Source of the DNA: Hydractinia symbiolongicarpus | Lineage: Eukaryota > Cnidaria > Hydrozoa > Anthoathecata > Hydractiniidae | Reading direction: 5' to 3' | Assembly (NCBI RefSeq): GCF_029227915.1 | Contig: NC_079887.1 | Coordinates: 372,001 to 436,000, forward strand | DNA length: 64,000 nt | Part shown: positions 1-11,859 of the stretch, one piece after another | Layout: each line of letters starts with the position of its first letter | Position numbering within the stretch: the stretch's first letter is position 1 | The notes under the pieces: generated by a model | Seen by the model: the letters and a program-made list of their open reading frames with translations, nothing else | Databases searched by the model: none | What the model was told of the DNA's origin: nothing | Position numbers and translations under genes: made by a program

Positions 1-202
1 CCGTATAGTCAAAAGTATACAAAGAAAGTACCCAGGGAGTAAACTCATTTCCAGAACGATTTTTTAAATTATTTTTTCACCACTTAAACGCATAAGACTT
101 GTAGTTTCTAAAAATGTTTTCATTCTTGATGAGACGCTGAATAAAAGAAGTTTAATCGCCGGCAAACGAAAACCCGCGATTTCCCGTAAATCCCGGCTTG
201 GC
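1..202 (+). repeat. First complete monomer in the window (202 bp)
   Basis: This monomer starts at ccgtatag and ends just before the next one at 203. It is 1 bp shorter than the consensus because its end reads cccggcttgg rather than cccgggcttgg, the commonest length polymorphism of the array. It carries the rare pair gtttctaaa and cattcttgat, which recurs in the monomer at 12765. The window therefore opens at the point of the zone A higher-order unit that recurs 12764 bp later. Confidence 0.95.
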
Positions 203-405
203 CCGTATAGTCAAAAGTATACAAAGAAAGTACCCAGGGAGTAAAGTCATTTCCCAAAAGATTTTTTAAATTATTATTTCACCACTAAAACGCATGAGAC
301 TTGTAGCTTTCAAGAATGTTTTCATTTTTGATGAGACGCTGAATAAAAGCGGTTTAATCGCCGGCAAACGAGAACCCGCGATTTCCCGTAAATCCCGGGC
401 TTGGC
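203..405 (+). repeat. Full-length 203-bp monomer of the gggcttggcac-ending type
   Basis: A full 203-bp copy that ends gggcttggcac. Monomers with this ending are regularly followed by one opening acgtatagtcgaatg and carrying ccctgtgag instead of cccagggag. These variants are linked across the monomer junction, so the array descends from multi-monomer units rather than independent single monomers. Related copies of this monomer, with gtagctttcaagaatg, are at about 2044, 8126, 15015, 11165, 17239 and 18862. Confidence 0.9.
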
Positions 406-810
406 ACGTATAGTCGAATGTATACAAGGAAAGCACCCTGTGAGTAAACACATTTCCAGAACGATTTTTTAATTTATCTTTTCACCACTAAAACGCATGA
501 CACTTGTACTTTTTAAAAATGTTTTCATTTTTGATGAGACGCTGAATAAAAGAAGTTTAATCGCCGGCAAACGAAAACCCGCGATTTCCCGTAAATCCCG
601 GCTTGGCCCGTATAGTCAAAAGTATACAAAGAAAGTACCCAGGGAGTAAACTCATTTCCCGAACGATTTTTTAAATTATTTTTTCACCACTAAAACGCAT
701 GAGACTTGTAGTTTTCAAAAATGTTTTCATTTTTGATGAGACGCTGAATAAAAGAAGTTTAATCGCCGGCAAACGAAAACCCGCGATTTGCCGTAAATCC
801 CGGGCTTGGC

Positions 811-3800
811 CCGGATAGTCGAATGTATACAAAGAAAGTACCCTGTGAGTAAACTCATTTCCAGAACGTTTTTTTAAATTATTTTTTCACCACTAAAACG
901 CATAAGACTTGTAGTTTTTAAAAATGTTTTCATTTTTGATGAGACGCTAAATAAAAGAAGTTTAATCGCCGGCAAACGAAAACCCGCGATTTCCCGTAAA
1001 TCCCGGCTTGGCCCGTATAGTCAAAAGTATACAAAGAAAGTACCCAGGGAGTAAACTTATTTCCAGAACGATTTTTTATATTATTTTTTCACCACTAAAA
1101 CGCATGAGACTTGTAGTTATTAAAAATGTTTTCATTTTTGATGAGACGCTGAATAAAAGCAGTTTAATCGCCGGCAAACGAAATCCCGCGTTTTCCCGTA
1201 AATCCGGGGCTTGGCCCGTATAGTCGAATGTATACAAAGAAAGTATCCAGGGAGTAAACTCATTTCCCGAACGATTTTTTAATTTTTTTTTCACCACTAA
1301 AACGCATGAGACTTGTAGTTTTCAAAAATGTTTTCATTTTTGATGAGACGCTGAATAAAAGCAGTTTAATCGCCGGCAAACGAAATCCCGCGATTTCCCG
1401 TAAATCCCGGGCTTGGCCCAGATAGTCGAATGTATACAAAGAAAGTACCCTGTGAGTAAACTCATTTCCAGAACGTTTTTTTAAATTATTTTTTCACCAC
1501 TAAAACGCATAAGACTTGTACTTTTTAAAAATGTTTTCATTTTTGATGAGACGCTGAATAAAAGAAGTTTAATTGCCGGCAAACGAAAACCCGCGATTTC
1601 CCGTAAATCCCGGCTTGGCCCGTATAGTCAAAAGTATACAAAGAAAGTACCCAGAGAGTAAACTCATTTCCCGAACGATTTTTTAAATTATTTTTTCACC
1701 ACAAAAACGCATGAGACTTGTAGTTTTCAAAAATGTTTTCATTTTTGATGAGACGCTGAATAAAAGAAGTTTAATCGCCGGCAAACGAAAACCCGCGATT
1801 TCCCGTAAATCCCGGGCTTGGCCCGTATAGTCAAAAGTATACAAAGAAAGTACCCAGGGAGTAAACTCATTTCCCGAACGATTTTTTAAAATACTTTTTC
1901 ACCACTAAAACGCATGAGACTTGTAGTTTTTAAAAATGTTTTCATTTTTGATGAGACGCTGAATAAAAGAAGTTTAATCGCCAGCAAACGAAAACCTGCG
2001 ATTTCCCGTAAATCCTGGACTCGGCCCGTATAGTCAAAAGTATACAAAGAAAGTACCCAGGGAGTAAAGTCATTTCCCAAAAGATTTTTTAAATTATTAT
2101 TTCACCACTAAAACGCATGAGACTTGTAGCTTTCAAGAATGTTTTCATTTTTGATGAGACGCTGAATAAAAGCGGTTTAATCGCCGGCAAACGAGAACCC
2201 GCGATTTCCCGTAAATCCCGGGCTTGGCACGTATAGTCGAATGTATACAAAGAAAGCACCCTGTGAGTAAACACATTTCCAGAACGATTTTTTAATTTAT
2301 TTTTTCACCACTAAAACGCATAAGACTTGTAGTTTTTAAAAAAGTGTTTTCATTTTTGATGAGACGCTGAATAGAAGAAGTTTAATCGCCTGCAAACGAA
2401 AACCCGCGATTTCCCGTAAATCCCGGCTTGGCCCGTATAGTCAAAAGTATACAAAGAAAGTACCCAGGGAGTAAACTCATTTCCCGAACAATTTTTTAAA
2501 TTATTTTTTCACCACTAAAACGCATGACACTTGTAGTTTTCAAAAATGTTTTCATTTTTGATGAGACGCTGAGTAAAAGCAGTTTAATCGCCGGCAAACG
2601 AAAAACTGCGATTTCCCTAAATCCCAGACTCGGCTCGTATAGTCAAAAGTATACAAAGAAAGTACCCAGGGAGTAAACTCATTTCCAGAACGATTTTTTA
2701 AATTATTTTTTCACCACTAAAACGCATAAGACTTGTAGTTTTTAAAAATGTTTTCATTTTTGATGAGACGCTGAATAAAAGAATTTTAATCGCCGGCAAA
2801 CGAAAACCCGCGATTTCCCGTAAATCCCGGGCTTGGCCCGTATAGTCAAAAGTATACAAAGAAAGTACCCAGGGAGTAAACTCATTTCCCGAACAGTTTT
2901 TTATATTATTTTTTCACCACTAAACGCATGAGACTTGTAGTTTTCAAAAATATTTTCATATTTGATGGGACGCTGAATAAAAGAAGTTTAATCGCCGGCA
3001 AACGAAAATCCGCGATTTCCCGTAAATCCCGGACTCGGCCCGTATAGTCAAAAGTATACAAGGAAAGTACCCAGGGAGTAAACTCATTTCCCGAACGATT
3101 TTTTAAATTATTTTTTCACCACTAAAACGCATGAGACTTGTAGTTTTCAAAAATGTTTTCATTTTTGATGAGACGCTGAATAAAAGAAGTTTAATCGCCG
3201 GCAAACGAAAACCTGCGATTTCCCGTAAATCCTGGACTCGGCCCGTATAGTCAAAAGTATACAAAGAAAGTACCCAGGGAGTAAACTCATTTCCTAAACG
3301 ATTTTTTAAATTATTATTTCACCACAAAAACGCATGAGACTTGTAGTTTTCAAGAATGTTTTCATTTTTGATGAGACGCTGAATAAAAGCAGTTTAATCG
3401 CCGGCAAACGAAAACCCGCGATTTGCCGTAAATCCCGGGCTTGGCACGTATAGTCGAATGTATACAAAGAAAGTACCCTGTGAGTAAACACATTTCCAGA
3501 ACGATTTTTTAATTTATTTTTTCACCACTAAAACGCATAAGACTTGTAGTTTTTAAAAATGTTTTCATTTTTGATGAGACGCTGAATAGAAGAAGTTTAA
3601 TCGCAGGCAAACGAAAACCCGCGATTTCCCGTAAATCCCGGCTTGGCCCGTATAGTCAAAAGTATACAAAGAAAGTACCCAGGGAGTAAACTCATTTCCC
3701 GAACAATTTTTTAAATTATTTTTTCACCACTAAAACGCATGAGACTTGTAGTTTTCAAAAATGTTTTCATTTTTGGTGAGACGCTGAATAAAAGCAGTTT

Positions 3801-4980
3801 AATCGCCGGCAAACGAAAAACTGCGATTTCCCTAAATCCCAGACTCGGCCCGTATAGTCAAAAGTATACAAAGAAAGTACCCAGGGAGTAAACTCATTTC
3901 CAGAACGATTTTTTAAATTATTTTTTCACCACTAAAACGCATAAGACTTGTAGTTTTTAAAAATGTTTTCATTTTTGATGAGACGCTGAATAAAGGAAGT
4001 TTAATCGCCGGCAAACGAAAACCCGCGATTTCTCGTAAATCCCGGTCTTGGCCCGTATAGTCAAAAGTATACAAAGAAAGTACCCAGGGAGTAAACTCAT
4101 TTCCCGAACGATTTTTTATATTATTTTTTCACCACTAAACGCATGAGACTTGTAGTTTTCAAAAATATTTTCATATTTGATGGGACGCTGAATAAAAGAA
4201 GTTTAATCGCCGGCAAACGAAAATCCGCGATTTCCCGTAAATCCCGGACTCGGCCCGTATAGTCAAAAGTATACAAGGAAAGTACCCAGGGAGTAAACTC
4301 ATTTCCCGAACGATTTTTTAAATTATTTTTTCACCACTAAAACGCATGAGACTTGTAGTTTTCAAAAATGTTTTCATTTTTGATGAGACGCTGAATAAAA
4401 GAAGTTTAATCGCCGGCAAACGAAAACCTGCGATTTCCCGTAAATCCTGGACTCGGCCCGTATAGTCAAAAGTATACAAAGAAAGTACCCAGGGAGTAAA
4501 CTCATTTCCTAAACGATTTTTTAAATTATTATTTCACCACAAAAACGCATGAGACTTGTAGTTTTCAAGAATGTTTTCATTTTTGATGAGACGCTGAATA
4601 AAAGCAGTTTAATCGCCGGCAAACGAAAACCCGCGATTTCCCGTAAATCCCGGGCTTGGCACGTATAGTCGAATGTATACAAAGAAAGTACCCTGTGAGT
4701 AAACTCGTTTCCAGAACGATTTTTTAAATTATTTTTTCACCACTAAAACGCATAAGACTTGTAGTTTTCAAAAATGTTTTCATTTTTGATGAGACGCTGA
4801 ATAAAAGAAGTTTAATCGCCGGCAAACGAAAACCCGCGATTTCCCGTAAATCCCGGGCTCGGCCCGTATAGTCAAAAGTATACAAAGAAAGTACCCATGG
4901 AGTAAACTCATTTCCAGAACGTTTTTTTAAATTATTTTTTCACCACTAAAACGCATAAGACTTGTAGTTTTTAAAAATGT
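811..4980. repeat. Zone A higher-order unit, copy 1
   Basis: This block of about 20-21 monomers is collinear with copy 2, about 6081 bp downstream. Shared rare variants in the same order include the ccagatagtcg monomer (1418 and 7500), the atactttttcacc monomer (1886 and 7968), gtagctttcaagaatg (about 2129 and 8211), and gtacccatggag (4891 and 10971). Past about 4980 this copy runs into the local 2-, 7- and 3-monomer duplications, whereas copy 2 continues into a different set of monomers. The right boundary was judged from where collinearity stops and is approximate. Confidence 0.75.
1215..1229 (-). other. CENP-B-box-like motif, one base short
   Basis: Read on the minus strand, monomers that combine cccgtatag with tcgaatg contain TTCG, three bases, A, two bases, CGGG. 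The essential pattern of the mammalian CENP-B box is TTCG, four bases, A, two bases, CGGG, so this site is one base short. It recurs where a ggcccg junction meets a tcgaatg monomer, for example near 6686, 7294 and 28759. It is lost in monomers with gtcaaaag or ggcacg. I give it as a resemblance only. Confidence 0.25.
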
Positions 4981-5675
4981 TTTCATTTTTGATGAGACGC
5001 TAAATAAAAGAAGTTTAATCGCCGGCAAACGAAAACCCGCGATTTCCCGTAAATCCCGGGCTTGGCCCGTATAGTCAAAAGTATACAAAGAAAGTACCCA
5101 GGGAGTAAACTTATTTCCAGAACGATTTTTTATATTATTTTTTCACCACTAAAACGCATGAGACTTGTAGTTTTCAAAAATGTTTTCATTTTTGATGAGA
5201 CGCTGAATAAAAGCAGTTTAATCGCCGGCAAACGAAATCCCGCGTTTTCCCGTAAATCCGGGGCTCGGCCCGTATAGTCAAAAGTATACAAAGAAAGTAC
5301 CCATGGAGTAAACTCATTTCCAGAACGTTTTTTTAAATTATTTTTTCACCACTAAAACGCATAAGACTTGTAGTTTTTAAAAATGTTTTCATTTTTGATG
5401 AGACGCTAAATAAAAGAAGTTTAATCGCCGGCAAACGAAAACCCGCGATTTCCCGTAAATCCCGGGCTTGGCCCGTATAGTCAAAAGTATACAAAGAAAG
5501 TACCCAGGGAGTAAACTTATTTCCAGAACGATTTTTTATATTATTTTTTCACCACTAAAACGCATAAGACTTGTACTTTTTAAAAATGTTTTCATTTTTG
5601 ATGAGACGCTGAATAAAAGAAGTTTAATTGCCGGCAAACGAAAACCCGCGATTTCCCGTAAATCCCGGCTTGGCC
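4864..5675. repeat. Tandem duplication of a 2-monomer block (2 x 406 bp)
   Basis: The dimer starting at 4864 is repeated from 5270. Both copies contain gtacccatggag (4891 and 5297) followed by a monomer with tatattattttttcacc and gtaaacttatttcc. The second copy diverges near 5560, where it switches to gtactttttaaa in a monomer otherwise typical of the 7600 region. That switch inside a monomer is what out-of-register exchange would leave. Confidence 0.75.
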
Positions 5676-6891
5676 CGTATAGTCAAAAGTATACAAAGAA
5701 AGTACCCAGAGAGTAAACTCATTTCCCGAACGATTTTTTAAATTATTTTTTCACCACAAAAACGCATGAGACTTGTAGTTTTCAAAAATGTTTTCATTTT
5801 TGATGCGACACTGAATAAAAGCAGTTTAATCGCCGGCAAACGAAAACCCGCGATTTCCCGTAAATCCCGGGCTTGGCCCGTATAGTCAAAAGTATACAAA
5901 GAAAGTACCCAGGGAGTAAACTCATTTCCCGAACGATTTTTTAAAATACTTTTTCACCACTAAAACGCATGAGACTTGTAGTTTTTAAAAATGTTTTCAT
6001 TTTTGATGAGACGCTGAATAAAAGAAGTTTAATCGCCAGCAAACGAAAACCTGCGATTTCCCGTAAATCCTGGACTCGGCCCGTATAGTCAAAAGTATAC
6101 AAAGAAAGTACCCAGGGAGTAAAGTCATTTCCCAAAAGATTTTTTAAATTATTATTTCACCACTAAAACGCATGAGACTTGTAGTTTTCAAAAATGTTTT
6201 CATTTTTGATGAGACGCTGAATAAAAGAAGTTTAATCGCCGGCAAACGAAAACCCGCGATTTCCCGTAAATCCCGGGCTCGGCCCGTATAGTCAAAAGTA
6301 TACAAAGAAAGTACCCATGGAGTAAACTCATTTCCAGAACGTTTTTTTAAATTATTTTTTCACCACTAAAACGCATAAGACTTGTAGTTTTTAAAAATGT
6401 TTTCATTTTTGATGAGACGCTAAATAAAAGAAGTTTAATCGCCGGCAAACGAAAACCCGCGATTTCCCGTAAATCCCGGGCTTGGCCCGTATAGTCAAAA
6501 GTATACAAAGAAAGTACCCAGGGAGTAAACTTATTTCCAGAACGATTTTTTATATTATTTTTTCACCACTAAAACGCATGAGACTTGTAGTTTTCAAAAA
6601 TGTTTTCATTTTTGATGAGACGCTGAATAAAAGCAGTTTAATCGCCGGCAAACGAAATCCCGCGTTTTCCCGTAAATCCGGGGCTTGGCCCGTATAGTCG
6701 AATGTATACAAAGAAAGTACCCAGGGAGTAAACTCATTTCCCGAACGATTTTTTAATTTTTTTTTCACCACTAAAACGCATGAGACTTGTAGTTTTCAAA
6801 AATGTTTTCATTTTTGATGAGACGCTGAATAAAAGCAGTTTAATCGCCGGCGAACGAAATCCCGCGATTTCCCGTAAATCCCGGGCTTGGC
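4864..6891. repeat. 7-monomer repeat of 1420 bp (4864 against 6284)
   Basis: Sequence from about 4741 onward is repeated from about 6161 at an offset of 1420 bp. It includes the gggctcgg junction, the catggag monomer (4891 and 6311) and the following tatattattttttcacc monomer. The 406-bp dimer duplication lies inside the first copy. The 608-bp trimer duplication starts from the second copy. This region is therefore a stack of nested exchanges. Confidence 0.75.
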
Positions 6892-7499
6892 CCAGATAGT
6901 CGAATGTATACAAAGAAAGTACCCTGTGAGTAAACTCATTTCCAGAACGTTTTTTTAAATTATTTTTTCACCACTAAAACGCATAAGACTTGTAGTTTTT
7001 AAAAATGTTTTCATTTTTGATGAGACGCTAAATAAAAGAAGTTTAATCGCCGGCAAACGAAAACCCGCGATTTCCCGTAAATCCCGGGCTTGGCCCGTAT
7101 AGTCAAAAGTATACAAAGAAAGTACCCAGGGAGTAAACTTATTTCCAGAACGATTTTTTATATTATTTTTTCACCACTAAAACGCATGAGACTTGTAGTT
7201 TTCAAAAATGTTTTCATTTTTGATGAGACGCTGAATAAAAGCAGTTTAATCGCCGGCAAACGAAATCCCGCGTTTTCCCGTAAATCCGGGGCTTGGCCCG
7301 TATAGTCGAATGTATACAAAGAAAGTACCCAGGGAGTAAACTCATTTCCCGAACGAGTTTTTAATTCTTTTTTCACCACTAAAACGCATGAGACTTGTAG
7401 TTTTCAAAAATGTTTTCATTTTTGATGAGACGCTGAATAAAAGCAGTTTAATCGCCGGCGAACGAAATCCCGCGATTTCCCGTAAATCCCGGGCTTGGC
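6284..7499. repeat. Tandem duplication of a 3-monomer block (2 x 608 bp)
   Basis: Units 6284-6891 and 6892-7499 share the tatattattttttcacc monomer with gtaaacttatttcc, the cgcgttttcccg plus aatccggggc end, and the unusual cgaacgaaatcccgcg (about 6850 and 7458). The first monomers differ: the first copy opens ccgtatagtcaaaag and the second ccagatagtcgaatg. The exchange point therefore lies within the first monomer of each copy. Confidence 0.8.
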
Positions 7500-10400
7500 C
7501 CAGATAGTCGAATGTATACAAAGAAAGTACCCTGTGAGTAAACTCATTTCCAGAACGTTTTTTTAAATTATTTTTTCACCACTAAAACGCATAAGACTTG
7601 TACTTTTTAAAAATGTTTTCATTTTTGATGAGACGCTGAATAAAAGAAGTTTAATTGCCGGCAAACGAAAACCCGCGATTTCCCGTAAATCCCGGCTTGG
7701 CCCGTATAGTCAAAAGTATACAAAGAAAGTACCCAGAGAGTAAACTCATTTCCCGAACGATTTTTTAAATTATTTTTTCACCACAAAAACGCATGAGACT
7801 TGTAGTTTTCAAAAATGTTTTCATTTTTGATGAGACGCTGAATAAAAGCAGTTTAATCGCCGGCAAACGAAAACCCGCGATTTCCCGTAAATCCCGGGCT
7901 TGGCCCGTATAGTCAAAAGTATACAAAGAAAGTACCCAGGGAGTAAACTCATTTCCCGAACGATTTTTTAAAATACTTTTTCACCACTAAAACGCATGAG
8001 ACTTGTAGTTTTTAAAAATGTTTTCATTTTTGATGAGACGCTGAATAAAAGAAGTTTAATCGCCAGCAAACGAAAACCTGCGATTTCCCGTAAATCCTGG
8101 ACTCGGCCCGTATAGTCAAAAGTATACAAAGAAAGTACCCAGGGAGTAAAGTCATTTCCCAAAAGATTTTTTAAATTATTATTTCACCACTAAAACGCAT
8201 GAGACTTGTAGCTTTCAAGAATGTTTTCATTTTTGATGAGACGCTGAATAAAAGCGGTTTAATCGCCGGCAAACGAGAACCCGCGATTTCCCGTAAATCC
8301 CGGGCTTGGCACGTATAGTCGAATGTATACAAAGAAAGCACCCTGTGAGTAAACACATTTCCAGAACGATTTTTTAATTTATTTTTTCACCACTAAAACG
8401 CATAAGACTTGTAATTTTTAAAAATGTTTTCATTTTTGATGAGACGCTGAATAGAAGAAGTTTAATCGCCTGCAAACGAAAACCCGCGATTTCCCGTAAA
8501 TCCCGGCTTGGCCCGTATAGTCAAAAGTATACAAAGAAAGTACCCAGGGAGTAAACTCATTTCCCGAACAATTTTTTAAATTATTTTTTCACCACTAAAA
8601 CGCATGACACTTGTAGTTTTCAAAAATGTTTTCATTTTTGATGAGACGCTGAGTAAAAGCAGTTTAATCGCCGGCAAACGAAAAACTGCGATTTCCCTAA
8701 ATCCCAGACTCGGCCCGTATAGTCAAAAGTATACAAAGAAAGTACCCAGGGAGTAAACTCATTTCCAGAACGATTTTTTAAATTATTTTTTCACCACTAA
8801 AACGCATAAGACTTGTAGTTTTTAAAAATGTTTTCATTTTTGATGAGACGCTGAATAAAAGAATTTTAATCGCCGGCAAACGAAAACCCGCGACTTCCCG
8901 TAAATCCCGGGCTTGGCCCGTATAGTCAAAAGTATACAAAGAAAGTACCCAGGGAGTAAACTCACTTCCCGAACAGTTTTTTATATTATTTTTTCACCAC
9001 TAAACGCATGAGACTTGTAGTTTTCAAAAATATTTTCATATTTGATGGGACGCTGAATAAAAGAAGTTTAATCCCCGGCAAACGAAAATCCGCGATTTCC
9101 CGTAAATCCCGGACTCGGCCCGTATAGTCAAAAGTATACAAGGAAAGTACCCAGGGAGTAAACTCATTTCCCGAACGATTTTTTAAATTATTTTTTCACC
9201 ACTAAAACGCATGAGACTTGTAGTTTTCAAAAATGTTTTCATTTTTGATAAGACGCTGAATAAAAGAAGTTTAATCGCCGGCAAACGAAAACCTGCGATT
9301 TCCCGTAAATCCTGGACTCGGCCCGTATAGTCAAAAGTGTACAAAGAAAGTACCCAGGGAGTAAACTCATTTCCTAAACGATTTTTTAAATTATTATTTC
9401 ACCACAAAAACGCATGAGACTTGTAGTTTTCAAGAATGTTTTCATTTTTGATGAGACGCTGAATAAAAGCAGTTTAATCTCCGGCAAACGAAAACCCGCG
9501 ATTTGCCGTAAATCCCGGGCTTGGCACGTATAGTCGAATGTATACAAAGAAAGTACCCTGTGAGTAAACACATTTCCAGAACGATTTTTTAATTTATTTT
9601 TTCACCACTAAAACGCATAAGACTTGTAGTTTTTAAAAATGTTTTCATTTTTGATGAGACGCTGAATAGAAGAAGTTTAATCGCAGGCAAACGAAAACCC
9701 GCGATTTCCCGTAAATCCCGGCTTGGCCCGTATAGTCAAAAGTATACAAAGAAAGTACCCAGGGAGTAAACTCATTTCCCAAACAATTTTTTAAATTATT
9801 TTTTCACCACTAAAACGCATGAGACTTGTAGTTTTCAAAAATGTTTTCATTTTTGGTGAGACGCTGAATAAAAGCAGTTTAATCGCCGGCAAACGAAAAA
9901 CTGCGATTTCCCTAAATCCCAGACTCGGCCCGTATAGTCAAAAGTATACAAAGAAAGTACCCAGGGAGTAAACTCATTTCCAGAACGATTTTTTAAATTA
10001 TTTTTTCACCACTAAAACGCATAAGACTTGTAGTTTTTAAAAATGTTTTCATTTTTGATGAGACGCTGAATAAAGGAAGTTTAATCGCCGGCAAACGAAA
10101 ACCCGCGATTTCTCGTAAATCCCGGTCTTGGCCCGTATAGTCAAAAGTATACAAAGAAAGTACCCAGGGAGTAAACTCATTTCCCGAACGATTTTTTATA
10201 TTATTTTTTCACCACTAAACGCATGAGACTTGTAGTTTTCAAAAATATTTTCATATTTGATGGGACGCTGAATAAAAGAAGTTTAATCGCCGGCAAACGA
10301 AAATCCGCGATTTCCCGTAAATCCCGGACTCGGCCCGTATAGTCAAAAGTATACAAGGAAAGTACCCAGGGAGTAAACTCATTTCCCGAACGATTTTTTA

Positions 10401-11040
10401 AATTATTTTTTCACCACTAAAACGCATGAGACTTGTAGTTTTCAAAAATGTTTTTATTTTTGATGAGACGCTGAATAAAAGAAGTTTAATCGCCGGCAAA
10501 CGAAAACCTGCGATTTCCCGTAAATCCTGGACTCGGCCCGTATAGTCAAAAGTATACAAAGAAAGTACCCAGGGAGTAAACTCATTTCCCAAACGATTTT
10601 TTAAATTATTATTTCACCACAAAAACGCATGAGACTTGTAGTTTTCAAGAATGTTTTCATTTTTGATGAGACGCTGAATAAAAGCAGTTTAATCGCCGGC
10701 AAACGAAAACCCGCGATTTCCCGTAAATCCCGGGCTTGGCACGTATAGTCGAATGTATACAAAGAAAGTACCCTGTGAGTAAACTCATTTCCAGAACGAT
10801 TTTTTAAATTATTTTTTCACCACTAAAACGCATAAGACTTGTAGTTTTCAAAAATGTTTTCATTTTTGATGAGACGCTGAATAAAAGAAGTTTAATCGCC
10901 GGCAAACGAAAACCCGCGATTTCCCGTAAATCCCGGGCTCGGCCCGTATAGTCAAAAGTATACAAAGAAAGTACCCATGGAGTAAACTCATTTCCCGAAC
11001 GATTTTTTAAATTTTTTTTTCACCACTAAAACGCATGAGA
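6892..11040. repeat. Zone A higher-order unit, copy 2
   Basis: This is the second copy of the block of about 20 monomers. It matches copy 1 at an offset of 6082 bp at the left end and 6080 bp at the right, the small drift coming from 1-bp length variants. Its last monomers (about 10394-11200) recur at about 16468 and 18091, linking this unit to the 8-monomer duplications. Only isolated substitutions separate it from copy 1, for example gtcaaaagtgtac near 9333. Confidence 0.75.
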
Positions 11041-11859
11041 CTTGTAGTTTTCAAAAATGTTTTCATTTTTGATGAGACGCTGAGCAAAACAAGTTTAATC
11101 GCCGGCAAACGAAAACCTGCGATTTCCCGTAAATCCTGGACTCGGCCCGTATAGTCAAAAGTATACAAAGAAAGTACCCAGGGAGTAAAGTCATTTCCCA
11201 AAAGATTTTTTAAATTATTATTTCACCACTAAAACGCATGAGACTTGTAGCTTTCAAGAATGTTTTCATTTTTGATGAGACGCTGAATAAAAGCGGTTTA
11301 ATCGCCGGCAAACGAAAACCCGCGATTTCCCGTAAATCCCGCCCGTGGCACGTATAGTCGAATGTATACAAAGAAAGTACCCTGTGAGTAAACACATTTC
11401 CAGAACGATTTTTTAAATTATTTTTTCACCACTAAAACGCATAAGACTTGTAGTTTTTAAAAATGTTTTCATTTTTGATGAGACGCTGAATAAAGGCAGT
11501 TTAATCGCCGGCAAACGAAAAACTGCGATTTCCCTAAATCCCAGACTCGGCCCGTATAGTCAAAAGTATACAAAGAAAGTACCCAGGGAGTAAACTCATT
11601 TCCAGAACGATTTTTTAAATTATTTTTTCACCACTAAAACGCATAAGACTTGTAGTTTTTAAAAATGTTTTCATTTTTGATGAGACGCTGACAAAAGGAA
11701 GTTTAATCGCCGGCAAACGAAAACCCGCGATTTCTCGTAAATCCCGGGCTTGGCCCGTATAGTCAAAAGTATACAAAGAAAGTACCCAGGGAGTAAACTC
11801 ATTTCCCGAACGATTTTTTATATTATTTTTTCACCATTAAACGCATGAGACTTGTAGTT

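Noticed and set aside
190-206. Short hairpin cgggc-ttg-gcccg at the monomer junction as a terminator or recombination site
   Set aside because: Only 5 bp of stem, and common monomer variants (ggcttgg, ggcacg, ggactcgg, cttagcccg) break it without any compensating change.
1008-1223. Open frame of 71 codons on the plus strand, seen again near 5062, 6482, 7090 and 13974
   Set aside because: It is the satellite monomer read in one frame. The same DNA is open on the other strand, copies end just inside the next monomer because 203 is not divisible by 3, and variants change residues freely. No ribosome-binding, splice or promoter context is visible.
1886-2274. Minus-strand frames of 61-73 codons with a shared LSLYTFDYT segment, dozens of copies
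   Set aside because: They look like a protein family because the DNA is repetitive. Conservation is equal at all codon positions, indels of 1, 6 and 9 bp are tolerated, and the opposite strand is also open.
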